Part shown: positions 39,032 to 53,200 of the stretch, piece after piece
How positions within the stretch are numbered: the first letter of the stretch is position 1
How the letters are laid out: each line of letters begins with the position of its first letter
DNA from: Pipra filicauda
Taxonomy: Eukaryota > Chordata > Aves > Passeriformes > Pipridae
Assembly: GCF_003945595.2 (NCBI RefSeq)
Contig: NW_024104362.1
Coordinates: 496,001-560,000, forward strand
Length of the DNA: 64,000 bases
Direction of reading: 5' to 3'
Program-made: the position numbers and the translations under genes
Notes under the pieces: generated by a model
Told to the model about the DNA's origin: nothing
Seen by the model: the letters and a program-made list of their open reading frames with translations, nothing else
The model's database searches: none

Positions 39032-39879
39032 ACCCTACCCATCAAAACTGTGCATATAATGCATATGACTCTTGTCAATACTACTGGTAATCTGTTGCAG
39101 AATTGCAGGTCAATACACTTGTTCCTGTTAGGTGTGATGGCCTCTTTGCTTTGGTTATAGTAATTTATAATTTTATGGAAAAAGTGCACCACATAAATGC
39201 TTTCAAAATGAAGACCGAGCTTCTCTCCTACCTTTCTAGCTTAGTGCATCTGTGTGAATGCACAGTGAAGTGGTAGTCACAAACCTCAGAAAGATCAGCA
39301 ACATGATGTCTGTAGTGGTCAATACTAAAATAAACTATTTTCAGCTTTGAGTGCAGTCTGTTTTCTAGACCGTATCAGTAACTGAGTTGCTAAAATTCCT
39401 AGAAAATCTTTGTACAAATACTTTAATTTAAAACAGAATATGACAATGAAAGTATGATAAACATAGAACCAAAGGGAAAGAAGGCAGTAATAAAAATTAA
39501 TTAAAAAGGGCAAAGAAGAATGTAAAATGTGAAATCTTTGGGAACACAGATGTCCTATTGCACAGCTTCACTGCTTTGGATAATGATTAGAATGTTCTCT
39601 CTTCTTCCCACACAGATGCAGTTAATTTCTTATAAAAATTACAAAAGACACTTGAAAAGAAAAAGTCAAGAAGGATTAATCTGAGAATAGTTTGCATTAC
39701 TGACCATTCAAAAAACAGTGTCCTGAAAGTCTGCATTGGAATGTGTGCATTTCAATAAGAAATGAGAAAGTGAATGTGATTTGGAATAGTAGTGATCATT
39801 GCTTTTTTGATCAGGTCTTTCACAATAGTGATGATACGTAGTAGTCTTATTTGTAGCAGAGAAGAAAGGTATACCAGCC

Positions 39880-40403
39880 AAAGTGAGGTAAGCAGGCACC
39901 TCGAGTACTGTGTCCAGTTCTGGGCCCCTCAGTTTAGGAAGGATATTGAGCTTGTCCAAAGAAGGGCAATGAAACTGGTGAAGGGACAGGAGCACAAGTC
40001 CTATGAGGAGAGGCTGAGGGAGCTGTGGGTGTTTAGCCTGGAGAAGGCTCAGGGGAGACGTCATCACTTTCTACAACTACCTGAAAGGAGGTTGTAGCCA
40101 GGTGGGTATCAGTTTCTTCTCCCAGGCAACCAGCAGTAGGACAAGAGGGCACGGTCCTACTGCGAAGATTTAGGTTAGGCATTAGGAAGAAGTTCTTTAC
40201 AGAAAGAGTGATTGGGCATTGAAATGGGCTGCCCAGGGAGGTGGTGGAGTCGCAGTCCTTGGAGGTGTTTAAGAAGAAATGGATGTGGCACTTACTACCA
40301 TGGTGTAGTTGACAAGGTGGCGTTGGGTCAAAGGTTGGACTCGATAATCTCAGAGGTCTTTTCCTACCTAGTTGATTCTGTGATCCTGTGATTCCGTAAT
40401 ATC
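39880..40403 (+). mobile_element. CR1 LINE 3' portion including the C-terminus of ORF2 (broken)
   Basis: Plus-strand translation at about 39895-40065 gives [42 protein letters not shown] and FSLEKAQG, the conserved C-terminal end of CR1 ORF2. The 3' UTR follows with 'ggcattaggaagaagttctt', 'ctgcccagggaggtggtgga' and the tail 'gattctgtgatcctgtgatt'. The frame breaks at the end of ORF2, and the element is 5'-truncated and inactive. It faces the antisense CR1 copy 850 bp to its left. Confidence 0.93.
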
Positions 40404-40772
40404 AATCAAAGTCTTAGAACAACTGTAGTAGATGGCAATGTTTGATCATTTGGAAAGAAATCCAAATACAAAAGTGAAAACGTGTGAGAAGGAAGAGCAT
40501 ATACTTCCTGAGCATAGCACCTTAATCTTACATTTCCTACCCTTATTAATTCATTGTACATTTTGCAAGTTGCATTAGCTCATTTCATGAGCAAAAGAGG
40601 ATGAGAAAAGCTATACATAATGTAAAAAAGTGTATTAATTTTATAAAATTTTGTATTCTTTTCCAGCCAGTTCAGGACAAACTCAAATAAACGGTTTTCT
40701 TAGAATGCAAACTCAAATCACATAGAAACTTGTGGGAATTAAGAATATAATGTTAAGAATGCACTAAGGATG

Positions 40773-40805
40773 TGGGGGGGAGGGGGGTGTGGAGGGGGGC
40801 GTGGG
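40773..40805 (+). repeat. G-rich tract with four G-runs (G-quadruplex candidate)
   Basis: Plus strand has runs of 7, 6, 6 and 3 G separated by A, TGTGGA and CGT within 33 bp. This satisfies a simple G-quadruplex pattern. Confidence 0.7.
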
Positions 40806-42932
40806 CTTAACAAAATGCCTACATGAATTAAGATCTTAGAGTAGAAGGTTTATCTAGGGATTATGGGAGTAAAATTTACAGGAACATTAAACTGAAAGAA
40901 CCACCTTAACCATGGTATCCCCTGAAATCATGAAAAACTGTGTAGCAGATACCAAATTTAGGAAATGCCTGTATTGCATGCACAGTGTCTGCAGGGGCCT
41001 GCAGAGGCCTAGCAAGTACTACTTCCCAGCACTCTATAAGAAACTTCCAATATGTGGTAGAAGGCCAAAAGCCAAGTGTTATGTCACAAGAAAGGAGAAG
41101 AGATCAAGAGCATCAGTGGTCTTGGTCCTCTGTGCAAACAAGATCATTATATCTCTAGATGATTTTAAGAAGCAGACATGTCCTACAGTGTCAAAGAGGG
41201 TGAAATGTCCAACAGCAGCAGCTACTGAGACTTGGAAAACTCCCGAACCCGGATCTGATATATCAGGAGGCTTAGATTCTTTCTTAGCTCTGAGATAGCT
41301 TGCTGTATGATCTTCTGGCAGATTATCTTGTCTCATGGGGCTCCAACTGACTCCTTGTAAAATGTACATAGCTGAGCTTCTGGGAGTGTTAGGAATCCTA
41401 CTTGATATAAAATAGTTGAAGTTTTGTCAAATGAAAGGTACTCAATAAAGACAGGGAGAGTTATAACCAAAAAGGAGAATCTAATTAATAACAAGGACTC
41501 TGAGAAGTAAACAGTTAAACTTTACAAGTTCTTTACAGTATAAAGCATCATAAATTTGGAGACACAGGGGAAGGATGTATCATCAGGTTCATTAACTGTT
41601 TAGAGATAGGAAAAAAATTTTAAAAAGCACAGAAATGTCAAGTATATTCAAAAAATGTCCATGCTGTTCAAGAGTTCATTAAGTTCAAATTAAGACTGAG
41701 TGCAGCTGCAAGCCTAAATCAAAATACATTCTACTGTACATCAGGTAATTTGAGTAAGCACCTGTGAAAGTTTTTTTCTCTGTGAAAAGTATTTTTTTCA
41801 GTACATATTATGATAAAACCAGTATCTCCTGATACTTGTTTTTACTCCTTATGACTACCTTCAATAAATTATGCTTTGGTCTCTGTTACTCACAACACAA
41901 TTCTGCAGCATTATTTGTCTTATTTGGTCTCTACTCATTGACTGTTGGGTTAGAATTGACAGATGTCACTGGCAAGTTCTAAAAAGCTGTATTGACCAAC
42001 ATGTGACATAGGCAGACCTGAGCAAGGTTTTAGAGCAGCAGTTAGACATCTAACCAAAATATGTAATGAAGACAGTTGTTGCCAGAATCCCAGCAGAAAG
42101 GTGTTGAGGTTCAGCTGCTGCTCTGTTGAGCCTGTTTTCATTAAGCATTTGCAGGGTTTTCTACTGCCATCTGCAGATTGTTGTAGGCAGCTGCTGTTAC
42201 AATTTTTCTGAAAAAAAGATTCAAGTCTGAATCTCCTCTTAAGGCTGCACCATACAAGGCTGAATGGAAGTGAGAAGTCTGCAGAAAGCAATTAAAGATA
42301 TGATGCCAAAGAGGCCTCTCTGCTGGCCACAGATCCCAGTGACCATTCTTATACTTTGGCAGAGGTTCTGCTCTGGATAAGTCTCTTGTGATGAGAGAGG
42401 TAGCAGTCTCTGGTGTTCATTACTGCTTGTTTAATAGAAATACTCCATTCTGCTTGCTCTGGTTTGTATGTGTACACCCTGACATCATCCTTCAGGCAGA
42501 AGGCTCAGGTTAACTTCACTTTTACCTGAAACTAATTACAGTGGCTGAACAGTCACCGCAGTGGAGTTTTGCTTGAGGCAGCGACAGCAGCAGATGGTAA
42601 GGAACTTCTGATAGTGGGGAAAAATTAAGGGCAGTGAGCTCTTATTTTTTGGTACACCTGGATAAATAAGAGGGTGTCCACCTGTGGCCTACTAACTTCT
42701 TAGTTTAGGTGAGGACAGTCTCTTCCTGAGAAAATAATGCACTGCAGAAGCATCAGAATAAAGTGATTTTTCAGCCTTATGAAATGACAAAAACAACTGC
42801 CATACTTAGTTCTATGTCACTCTCACATTCAAGACATAGCTATGTGAAGGTGTTTTTAGATAACAAAGGATTATCTTCCCATGTGGCATGTGTTACATTT
42901 AGAGTGTCTCCAGGTTTAGACAAGTAGTATAT

Positions 42933-42990
42933 TCTAGTCTAGTCTAGTCTAGTCTAGTCTAGTCTAATCTATTCCATTCCATTTCATTCC
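42933..42990 (+). repeat. Compound pentanucleotide microsatellite (TCTAG)6 then (ATTCC)4
   Basis: Six TCTAG units (42933-42962), a short junction, then four ATTCC units (42971-42990), one with a single mismatch. Confidence 0.92.
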
Positions 42991-44142
42991 ATTACGTCAA
43001 AGCATAAGCCTTTCAGAACAGTGTCTCTTCTTGAGACATAGAAAGAAAGGACTCAAAGCTGCTGTTTCCTAGGCTGTTTCATGTCTTACACATTTTTTAA
43101 TATCTGTGTCAGGACTAGGTTAGACCTTTCCAACAACTCAAATAGGTTTGATGTAAGCCATGCCTAACCAACCATACCAAACTATGCCTAACCATACTCC
43201 CTCTTGTTTCCTGAACTGTCACATCTCCAGCATTTTGTTAAGTTGGTATATAATAAAGGAAGGCTGTAAAGTCAGTTCCCTGCTCTTTTAAAATGTCTTT
43301 GGATGTTCCCACCCAGATGAAAGCTTTATGGCTCATTTGCTATTTCAATAGGCTAAATACACCCTCTTACAAATCATTGTTTTCACAGTCTCTTACTATC
43401 TTAAGTACAAATCTAAGATAGATGTGTTAAATATATTTATAAACCTGACACTGTTACATTGGCCTTTTGCATAAATCTTCAATGTTCTCATGGTTTAAAT
43501 GACTGCATTGTGGACAGATGGGATTATAATATCTCCTCACCCCATTCTTACTTTGAGTAACATAATGACATATTTGTCACTCTCATCTAACAGATTCAAA
43601 GGGAAAGAATTTTTTCTTACTTACTGTACTAGGTTTTATACTAGTAGGAATTTTGGCCATATTTTGAAATAAAATCATATCAGCATATCACATTGCAGTG
43701 TGAGTCATCTGAGTTTTTCTGTCACATGGCTTACATAGGGAGGAAGGGGTCATTTAAAGTCTACAGTGTTAATTGAGGTGGTTGCAGTACCATTTAAAAA
43801 TCACTTGAAACTGCAATTCTTTAAAAAAATTTCTGGAAGGCAAGCAATGTAATCTGTCATGGAGGAATTCTAGAGCTGTAGTTCCCTTTGGTACAGGAGT
43901 AGCTGTACTTCTGGCATGTGATCAGACTATTTTCTGTGACATTCAGGTATGGGCCTCATTTACATGGCAGTTTCACAGGTGCTAAGGGAAGGAACTGGGG
44001 CACTTGGCAGAAAACACAGTGTGTGACCTGTCTGAACAGTGAGCTGCAGTTTGTTTACTGCCTGCATGTGGGGACTTATCAGGAGACAGAGCAGATCTGT
44101 ATGAAAGCTGTTCAGGCTCAAAGGTTTATAGCCTGGGTATCA

Positions 44143-44226
44143 TGTTTGTTTGTTTTTTGTTTGTTTGTTTGTGTTTGGGGGTGGTGGTTGGTTGGTTGGT
44201 TGTTTTGGTTTTGGTTTTTGTTTTTA
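44143..44226 (+). repeat. TG-rich low-complexity tract (TTTG)n/(GGTT)n
   Basis: Tetranucleotide TTTG and TTGG units with interruptions over about 84 bp. It explains the poly-W/F/V stretch in a 153-residue plus-strand open frame (43918-44379), which is therefore not taken as a gene. Confidence 0.88.
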
Positions 44227-47200
44227 ATCTGTAGTGATAAAACAGAAGAAAATACTCTGAGAGGAACAAAAAGAAACTTCTTTTCTTCCTTGAGAGTGGT
44301 GTCCACTCCTCCACACGCACTAGTTGGGCTAGCTACCAAGAAGAGTTACTGTCACAACTGTGTTTGGGTTTCATGTTAGTGGTCAGCCTCAAGGTGGTTT
44401 GAGTGAATCTAGTTTACTTCTTCCTATCTATCTTAAGAAGACACACAAAATCAGTTAGTTACTGCTTCTTAGCTGAGAATCAGCCACTTTTAGTGAGAGA
44501 AGGATCAGTTTTTGAAATACTGGCGCATCTTTTTTGTGTGACAGCATTGCTGTCAGTTATTTATACCAGAACTACCTAAGGAAATGCAGCTGTGCCCTTC
44601 TTCTTATGTATGCAATCTAAATCAAACCCTTTGTGTCTAATTTATCTTCCTAATTTTTGAATTTTTTTTTCTACTAGATATGGAAATAATGGAAGCCCTA
44701 GGCTTTCTGAATATATCCCAGTAGGAAATGAGTTGAAAGGACTGAAAAAGAAGCTAATCATGAAAGCTCTAACAAGTATTTTTAGAAGCCACCTTTTTAG
44801 TTTTGATCATCTGATTTTTCCTCTTCAGCTCTTTCACCACACTAAAAGGTTTTATTTATATGGCAAATTCTCTTAGAATCCTCAGATAGATAGTAAACAG
44901 AAGACTATTAAAACTGTTTTTTAGCTTCAGAACTTCTACAGTTCTGAAACTTTGAATACAGATCTGTCATGAAATTAATTTGCTCCTTTTTTAGAGATTC
45001 ATGTAATTCTCTCTTTCTTGGCCATTTATATGACCTACCATCTACTGTTGCTTCTAAAGTGGCTTATATGGCCTTCAAGGCATCTGGCTGTGTGCTGGGC
45101 TGAGAAATTGTGTGAATTGTACTTTGAAAGCCTACTTTCAGCAGTGTAATTTATTGTTTGTTAGGATGGCATTTCAAGATATGTTATCTTTGCTTATCAT
45201 CCTTTCAGATGTACTCTGCCACAAGGGAAAAAATAAAGTGACTCTGGCATTTATATTCTGAATGGCATCTATTTATTCAATCTCACAGTTCCCTAATGAT
45301 TAAATAAATTATGGGGGAAGTGAAACTATTTAAATCAGAACAATTAATTATTATTAATTAATTATTAGTGCTTGTTCCCTTATTTTCCAGTTAATTTTAG
45401 AGCAGCTTCTGTTTTCAAGATAGCAATTCCTCACAAAATCTCGTGCAACTAATAAAAAATCTTTTGAACATTTTCATTATTAATGGTTTGGTTTTATCAG
45501 TATTCAATAAGATACAGTTTTTTTCTCTGTGGAGAGATTTTCATTTCAAATACAATATTGCATGAACACCCCTCATATATGTTTTAACAGTAAAATGAAT
45601 AGAGATGGCTTTATTTCTAATTTTTGTCCATTTGAAGTAACTGAAGGAATACAGCTGATTAAATGTATAATGTTTGGTGATAGTGGGTACAACTTGATGT
45701 TTTTGAACAAAAAATCCTTTTCTGCAATATTCTGTGTAAGACAGGAATCCACCTGGTAATAAGAGAGAAACAGAGAAAAAAGGAAAAAAAAGAGAGATAT
45801 TTTTCTTAAAGTTACGTCATGTTTAGTCTTTTGAATTACTATAATGTGTGTTAAACTGCAAATTCTTATCTTTGGCTCTGCTGTGTTTTACATGATGTCT
45901 GTGCAAAGATATAATAGGATTAGCTTGTTTGTTGTATGCATTATAATTTGCTTCATTTAAGGTAGAGAATACCTCATCTGCACAATTGCACAGCAATATG
46001 GCAGATGAATTTCAGTGCCAACAAGGGCAGTTAATGCTTTTGGTTTGAAAAAAGAAAGAATCTCTCTAACTAGGCATGCAAAATGATTGTTTCTGAAGAA
46101 GTTATTTTGATACCTGGAGAAAAGATCTGGAGTTACTGCAGCTAACATTCTAAAACCACCAGAGAATGTCAAAAAGACCTCACATTAGAGGTCGCTAGGG
46201 AAGAAGTAGAAAAGCAAACATCATTGTGCCACTGAATAAATGAATGGTTTTATTTTCTAGTATTGGGAGGAAAGACAGAGACTTAATGACTGTTGATAGG
46301 TTTCTTAATCAGATACTGAAGGTCCACCACAGGCATTCACTTCCCTTTTATAATAGTTTTACAGCGAACTCCCCAAAATAATTATCTTACTGCTTATTTA
46401 TTTATTCTACTTAAAATTAGTATTTATTGTGTCTTGATACTATTCCAAGCAGATTGCAAAAGTAATTATAACGTAGTTAACAGGATTTAAAACTTAACTT
46501 TCCAGCATCTCCCTTATACCACATGTCCTGCCCTTACACCGATGGCATCTATGTTAACATATGACCTCTAATTCCAAATTTAGTTCACAGATATAAAATT
46601 TTGGGAACGCCTGTCTTGCAGTAAGGTCAATATGCCCAAAGGCAAGACTGCCTATATATGGATCAGATGAAAGATCCACCTTGTCAAGTGTCCTACCACT
46701 GATAAAACTACCAGTTGAGACATGGTGAGACCCCACAGTGGATAAGACTCTATCAAGTTGTCTGCAGCCCTCAACAGACCATTCCAAAGATGAGCAGTAT
46801 GCAGTTTTACTGCTTCCTGAACACAGAACCAAATGAGTTCTTCCCAAATTCAACCTCAGCCCAGACTGCCTGCAAATTATAAAACTTCCAGCGGGAGTGG
46901 TCTTTCGTGGAAGGCAGGGACTTTCATGGAAGGACCCTGTGTCTCTGGACTATATGATGTTGTCGCATAGCAGACAGGTAGCCAGTGCATTGAGTATCAT
47001 ATACAGATATGGGGCTAGTAAGGAAAACCTAGAAGTGCTGGAGAGCATATTCTCAAATCCCCTCTCAATTGTCACCAGGTCATGATGTACCCTGCAACAT
47101 AAAATAGACAGCAGCAGTTAATTTGGCTCTGAGGCCATGTGTGGAGCTGGCTGTCCTTCACAGCAGTGTGGTTGTAGCCTCATGATCCAAGGTGAACAAA

Positions 47201-50200
47201 ACTCATTAACCTTTCAGCATAAAATACCCATGTGCGATCTGTGTCTAACTTAGCAGTGCAGAGTTTACAGCTTTTCCTGTACATCAGACATGTGAGCCCT
47301 TTGGGCAACAAGCTTTGGAAGCTGTGGGCTGGTTTAAATGTTAAACCCACCACCTTTCATTTTATTTGGAATACAAGTAGCAGCTGGGCAAGCCGACAGG
47401 GCACAGGGGCCAAGGACTTGCTGCAGAAAGCATCTGTTAACATATGACAAGTCAGACAAAGTCTTTGCTAATGAAAGCCACATACAAATTTCAAATAATT
47501 TTTCTGATTATAAGGAGACTCTCTGTGGAGATATTCCAGCAGCAAGAATATAAAAGCTTCTAAATTGCTTCTTTTTTTTTGCTCACATTCTTAATAAACT
47601 GTAGAAGCACCACCATAGCCTATTGGGTGGATGTTATGATCAGGTTGTTAAAATTATTAGAGAGATGCCTCTGCCCAAATTAAGGTACAAACAGAACCAT
47701 ATGCTGAAGCCAATAGTAAGGATTTTTATTTAACTGTAAATGTTAGCTAGAGGGTGCTGCCCAGGCACATCAGTACATCCGGGGCCCCAGCTTGTTGTGA
47801 GAAGCATTTTCTTCTTGCCTCTTGGACACTGCACAGAGCCTGGCTTGCAGCAGCCTCTCATGGATGACTGCCAGCCAGTGGCTTCTGTCAGCTCTGTCTG
47901 GCCTTCAGCTTGCTCCATGCACGTGGTGCATCCCAATGTGCTTAGCAGAAAAAAGGAATTTTTTTGGATACAAAGCTCTGGTACCTGGTCTCTTGTTCAG
48001 CACCCAGGCCTGCCTTTCCAGCAGGCAAGGTGTCCAGTGAAGATGTTTTTCTAGATTTCTCCTTCTGCTTTCTGTGGCCTTCCGCTTTGTGTCCTACCTT
48101 TCTTTCATACAGACACATGCCAAGAAGTTCCTTCCCTTAGTTTCTACACCTTCAAGAGCTGACAGTTACATCTCTACCTCTGTGCACACACAGGGATGTA
48201 TAGGAAGCCATGGGTGAAACCAGGAAAGGTCTAGGACAGCAACATGTTCTGAGGGATGGCCATGCTGAGGTATATAAGGGAGTGATCTATGGTTAGTAGA
48301 GCACTCTTCCTCTACTTTGGAAGTTGTGTAGGAAATTCAGTGAGAAAATTCTCTGTTGGGATAGAGAAAGATGTCAACTGCCCAGTATGAGCTCATTCCT
48401 ACTCTAGCTCGTGTAACACAATTCTGCATGCTCCGTCTGAATGTTTTTACTCCCTTGTAACCAGCTGGTAAGATGACAGTGGTACTTTTTCTGCTTAAAA
48501 GGTAATAGAGGAACCCAGGAATTGACACTTTTAAAACTGAAACTGTTAGAAAAAGCACCAAGGTTGCAAATTCAGATTCTTTATAACTAAGAAATACCAG
48601 AACTGAAGAAAAATTCTCTACAACCTCATGGACATGCATTATACTGTGCCTTTATCTCCTCTTTGTGCATCATTTTCTCATAGTACCTTTATGAGACTGA
48701 CTGAGGTGACAGGATATATTCTAAGGATTAACTAGGATTGTGCAGTGAAGGGGACTGCTATTTATTGTCTCTGCCTTCTACACTACAGAAACAAAATGGT
48801 CTGTACAGATTATAAGAAGGGATTTCAAAATGGGAAAGGTTGACCTCTGGTTAAATCTTTGAACATTGCCTCAAACTGTGTTTGGACACTGAGTTCCTGC
48901 AGTGCTCTACTGCAGGAATAATTTGAAATAAGTTTTCATCTAGAAGTGGTAATTAACTTTGTGATATCCATTTCTGAGTTTCCATGTGAAATGCTCGAGT
49001 TTGATTTGTGGGAATACTGAGCTTTCAGAGCCATGACTGATGTTGGTAGGAGCTATGCTTTATATATGTGAAGTGCTCAGAAGTGCAACGTATTTTGAAA
49101 GATCAGGTACAAACCTTTCAAATTGTGCATCCACAGTTAAGAGATGCTTTCAAATTTAATCTCATATTGGTGCTCTTTTCCTAAAATACCCACAATTCCA
49201 CTTCTCCAACTTGAACTGTCCTGTTGTACAGATTAATGTTGGTGCCACACTCTAACAATACAGGCAAAGAAATTCCAGGAAAACAGAATATTTTGGAAGC
49301 ATATAAGATTTTGAATAATGTACTGTAAACAAGATGTGGGCCCCCCAGTCAGTGATGAAATGAAGCAACAGTGTCCTAGATCCTAAGTTCAGAGCTAATA
49401 GTTTACTCTGACTTCCAGTGTAACATGGGTCAGCTCCTTTCTGAATTAGTTTTTGTTTAGCTACAGCATCTCTTTTTAAAAGTTAGAAAAACTCAATTTA
49501 AATATTCGCAGTATGAACAAGCTATCATTATTTTGTTAAATTATTGAAGTGATTAATTTTCATGCATGTAATTTCTATTTCTGAATGTCTCTGCTTTCAA
49601 CTTCCAGGCACTCGATCTAGTTATGTTCGTGCTTTTGAGACTGAAGAGCCCTCAACTATCAAATTTCTATTCCCCCTAGAGGTAATTAGAAGCTATGATC
49701 AAGGCACCCTTTAGCCTTTTTGTTAAGATAAACAGACTGGACTTCAGTGTTCCACTAAGGCAGGTTCCTCAATTCTTTGATCTTTCTCCTGGTTCATCTC
49801 TGAACCAGAGGGATCCAATTTATTCCTTCTTGAGTTGTGGGTGCTAGGACAGTGAAAAGCATCTCAGAGGAAGATTTGCTAGTGCCAGATTGTGTAACCT
49901 TTCTAACATTTTTTTTGTATTATTCTGCTCATTTATCCCAGGATTGGCTTTTTGTTTTGCTGTTATACCCTTTGCATACTGCGCTAGGAGCAGACCTCCA
50001 GCTGACTGACATGATGCCCCAATCGTTTCAGTTACTGTTCCCAACACAGTGCCTCATTATGTCTGTAATTCCTGAATATTGTTGAACTACAATTATCTGC
50101 ACATGTCATTTGCTTGCAGAAGCTTATCAGCTCATTTGTTTCAATGCACCCTCTTCATGAATCACATGCACACTTTAATCAGTAAGGATTCTCTCCTTTC

Positions 50201-53200
50201 TTCCAGAGCATTAATAAAAATGTAAAGGCCAAGAACTGACCTCAGCATGGCCTTAAGAATACATGTCCTTAATGAGACCTTGCTGTTTACAAATGCATTT
50301 TGAGATCTGTCAACAGCTTTTAAAAGTTCATTTTCTGTGTACCACATTGCTTTTTTTTAATTATCAAAATGTTGTATAGTGTCAAGTTTAAAGGATTCTG
50401 ACTTTTCCATATAACCTCTATTCCCTTTCTCAGTCACTGAATGAGAGCTCATTAGTCATGCATGGGATGAAGTAGGCATCTGATGGGAAAAAAGGATGTG
50501 ATCTTGTAGTTAGTATATCACAATGCATTGCAGTAAGACAGGTGATTAGAGATGCTCAAGCCACCATAAATGCCACATATCTAACTTTTTGTATGCTGGA
50601 TTTTAGGTCCTAATTTTTCCTAATATGAAGGACTTCTCTGTGTATGGGTGAGAGACAGAGAGTTTGATATAGCTTTAAATATTAGAATACCACTCACTCA
50701 TTCAAACGTAAATGTATAAAATAAATTGTATGAACTGCATTCCCTAAATGCATATTCCTTGCTGCTCACTAGAGAGAGACTGTATAACCAACTGAGATGT
50801 AAATGCTGATGTGACATAGCCAACGTTAGATAAGATGAATCCCAAACAAAGCACGTGGAATTCCATCATGATTCTTGCTTTTCCATCCTGATAATGAAGT
50901 CTATAAACAAATTCATTTTTATGGAAACTAAGAAAGAATTCTCAATGTTTTGCTTTACTAAACAATGTTTTATTTGTTTATCTGGCAGCTATTTAATAAC
51001 TGGATTGACTAATTAATCACCATTCATTTTAACTACAGCATTAATCAATAACATTGCACACTGTATAGTCCCAAGGCCCACAGAAAACCGAGGTGTCCCT
51101 GTAGAGCTCCAGCTCCCTTTCATCTGGGGACTTGGGCCAAAGAAAAGAATGAACAGATTAAAAAAAAGTTTAGGAAAAACATCTGAAGACTGCAGAATAT
51201 GTTTTTCAAATTTTCCTAAAATAACTCGTAAGAATTATTTGAGGGAGAGATTAAAAAAAGTAGTAATTGAAAATATCTCTCTTTGTCTCATTTGTGGGTA
51301 TGATTTTCTTTCTCTGCTAGGGTTTCTGTTTTCAGAATGTTCATTAAGGGACAATATGTGATGAAACGATCCAGGCACATTTGCATATGAATGCTAGATG
51401 ACATGGCATAGAAACTGATTAGACCTCATCTATCTCACATGCCTGGAGATTAATGCTAATAACACTTAATACATTAATATTCAGATTAAACTTGACCAGA
51501 GAAAATGAAGTGAAAAAGAACTTTGCTAAACATTTTGGAATTCACAGATTTTTTTCCTCTTTTAATCTGGATAAGAAAGTTTCTTCATCTCAGCTATTGG
51601 TAACTTAAACATTCTTAGCAATAATAATTTTCTAATCACATACACAGTCTAGAAATGACATGAGGAAGATAACAGTGTTTATGATGGGAAGGTCTGTGAA
51701 CATGTCTGTGACTTTTCCATTCTTGTGTTTAGATAAGGCAGGCAGTAGGAGTGAGGGTATGTGCTTTCAACAAAATTTTCACCTTTATAAACACATGAGA
51801 AAGCAAGCAATAATTTTCAAGCCTTGACAAGAAATGCTGAGGAGTTACATTAAATCTTTGATAGTGTGATCATTTGTGTCTGATTTAAACTCTCAGTATT
51901 TTGCTTATACTAGAATGGTCCTAGCAGCTGATCCTGAGATGCTATCAGTGGTATGTACTATACGCCATCAGGATGCCATGAGAGTTTGCTATTTGAAAAT
52001 TCACTGGACAGATTTCAGAAGAAAGTGCTCAAATCATGAATAAAGTAAAATAGAAAGAACTTCAGATTAAAATAAAAAAAAGTAAATTAAATTGCACATG
52101 ACTCTTACCAGAGACCAAGCTTTATCTCTGCAACCTGCCTCATGGTAGGGACAACCTGTCTTCACTGAAAAGAGTAGGTCCTTTGTGACCTCTGAGGTTC
52201 ACCTTCTAAAGTCCAATCATGTATAAAAGACCTGGTGGCCACTGGCAAATTAAACTTGGCTTTAGATCAAAACACTGCATCTCATCACTCCTGAATACTC
52301 AAGCAGTTGGGGTACATGCTTGAGCTGAAATCCTGGATGCAAACATTTATGTGTGAGAAATTCAAGTACAGACAAAACTCATCTGCTAATTAATTCTGAG
52401 GTTTTCTCATTTTCTAGCAGAATTAATTTTGCAACGCAGTACACGTGTGCCCTATGTAACATTCCAGAGCAGAAACGCATTGATCAGAAGAACAGAAGTT
52501 GATATGCACTGTATCAACTGAAAAGGTTATTTACAGTTTAACGAATGCATACCTAGCCACTGCTGATGCAATGAAGAAGAAAATGTCTGAAATATCTTTA
52601 AGTAAAACCTTCATATCTTAAAGTTAGTGCCTTCTATTTTTATAGCACAATTGTGTAATTTTGAGCATAGACATGTATGTTATTTCTTTATTTTTTTAGC
52701 TTCTGCAAGTCATAACAGCTGTAATGGTGATTTTAATTTTATTTACTTTTGAAGATTTTATTGTGGGCTTTTTTATAATTTTATTAGACCTCAGTAACTT
52801 CATAAGACAAATTCAGTGTCTCATGTTAATGTAACAGGAATTAATGTAGTATCCACAATAATGTAAAAAATATCCTTTTTAATACCTTAAAAAGTATTAA
52901 ACATAATGTCTCTCCCTCCAAGACCTTCTTAACTGACAAGAAGAAATTAAAAAAATATGTAATATACTCTTTGAATAAAATATGTCATGTGGTAAAACTG
53001 AAATTCAATTATGTTTGTGTGTGCTATGTTCTGTCTCTTGTCATAGCTGTTGTGACATTTATGGGGTGCCACCCACCTCATAAAAGTCCTTTTGATGTCT
53101 TCAGCATCTACTGCCTACCTCTGTTGTTTCTGTCATTTGAATGACAGAGAGAGGACTGGCATCATCTCATTGCCAGAGGCTGGAAATATGCAGACATTTG

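Noticed and set aside
39708..40067. 119-residue minus-strand open frame
   Set aside because: Overlaps the CR1 ORF2 C-terminus on the opposite strand, so it is a shadow of the retrotransposon.
40912..41298. 128-residue plus-strand open frame rich in Lys and Cys
   Set aside because: No recognisable family, no CpG island or splice context; within the range of chance open frames here.
43918..44379. 153-residue plus-strand open frame with a hydrophobic stretch
   Set aside because: The apparent membrane segment is encoded by a TG-rich low-complexity tract. There is no conserved motif.
45343..45366. AT palindrome-like stretch (ttaattattattaattaatt)
   Set aside because: Simple AT-rich low-complexity sequence; apparent symmetry is expected from composition.
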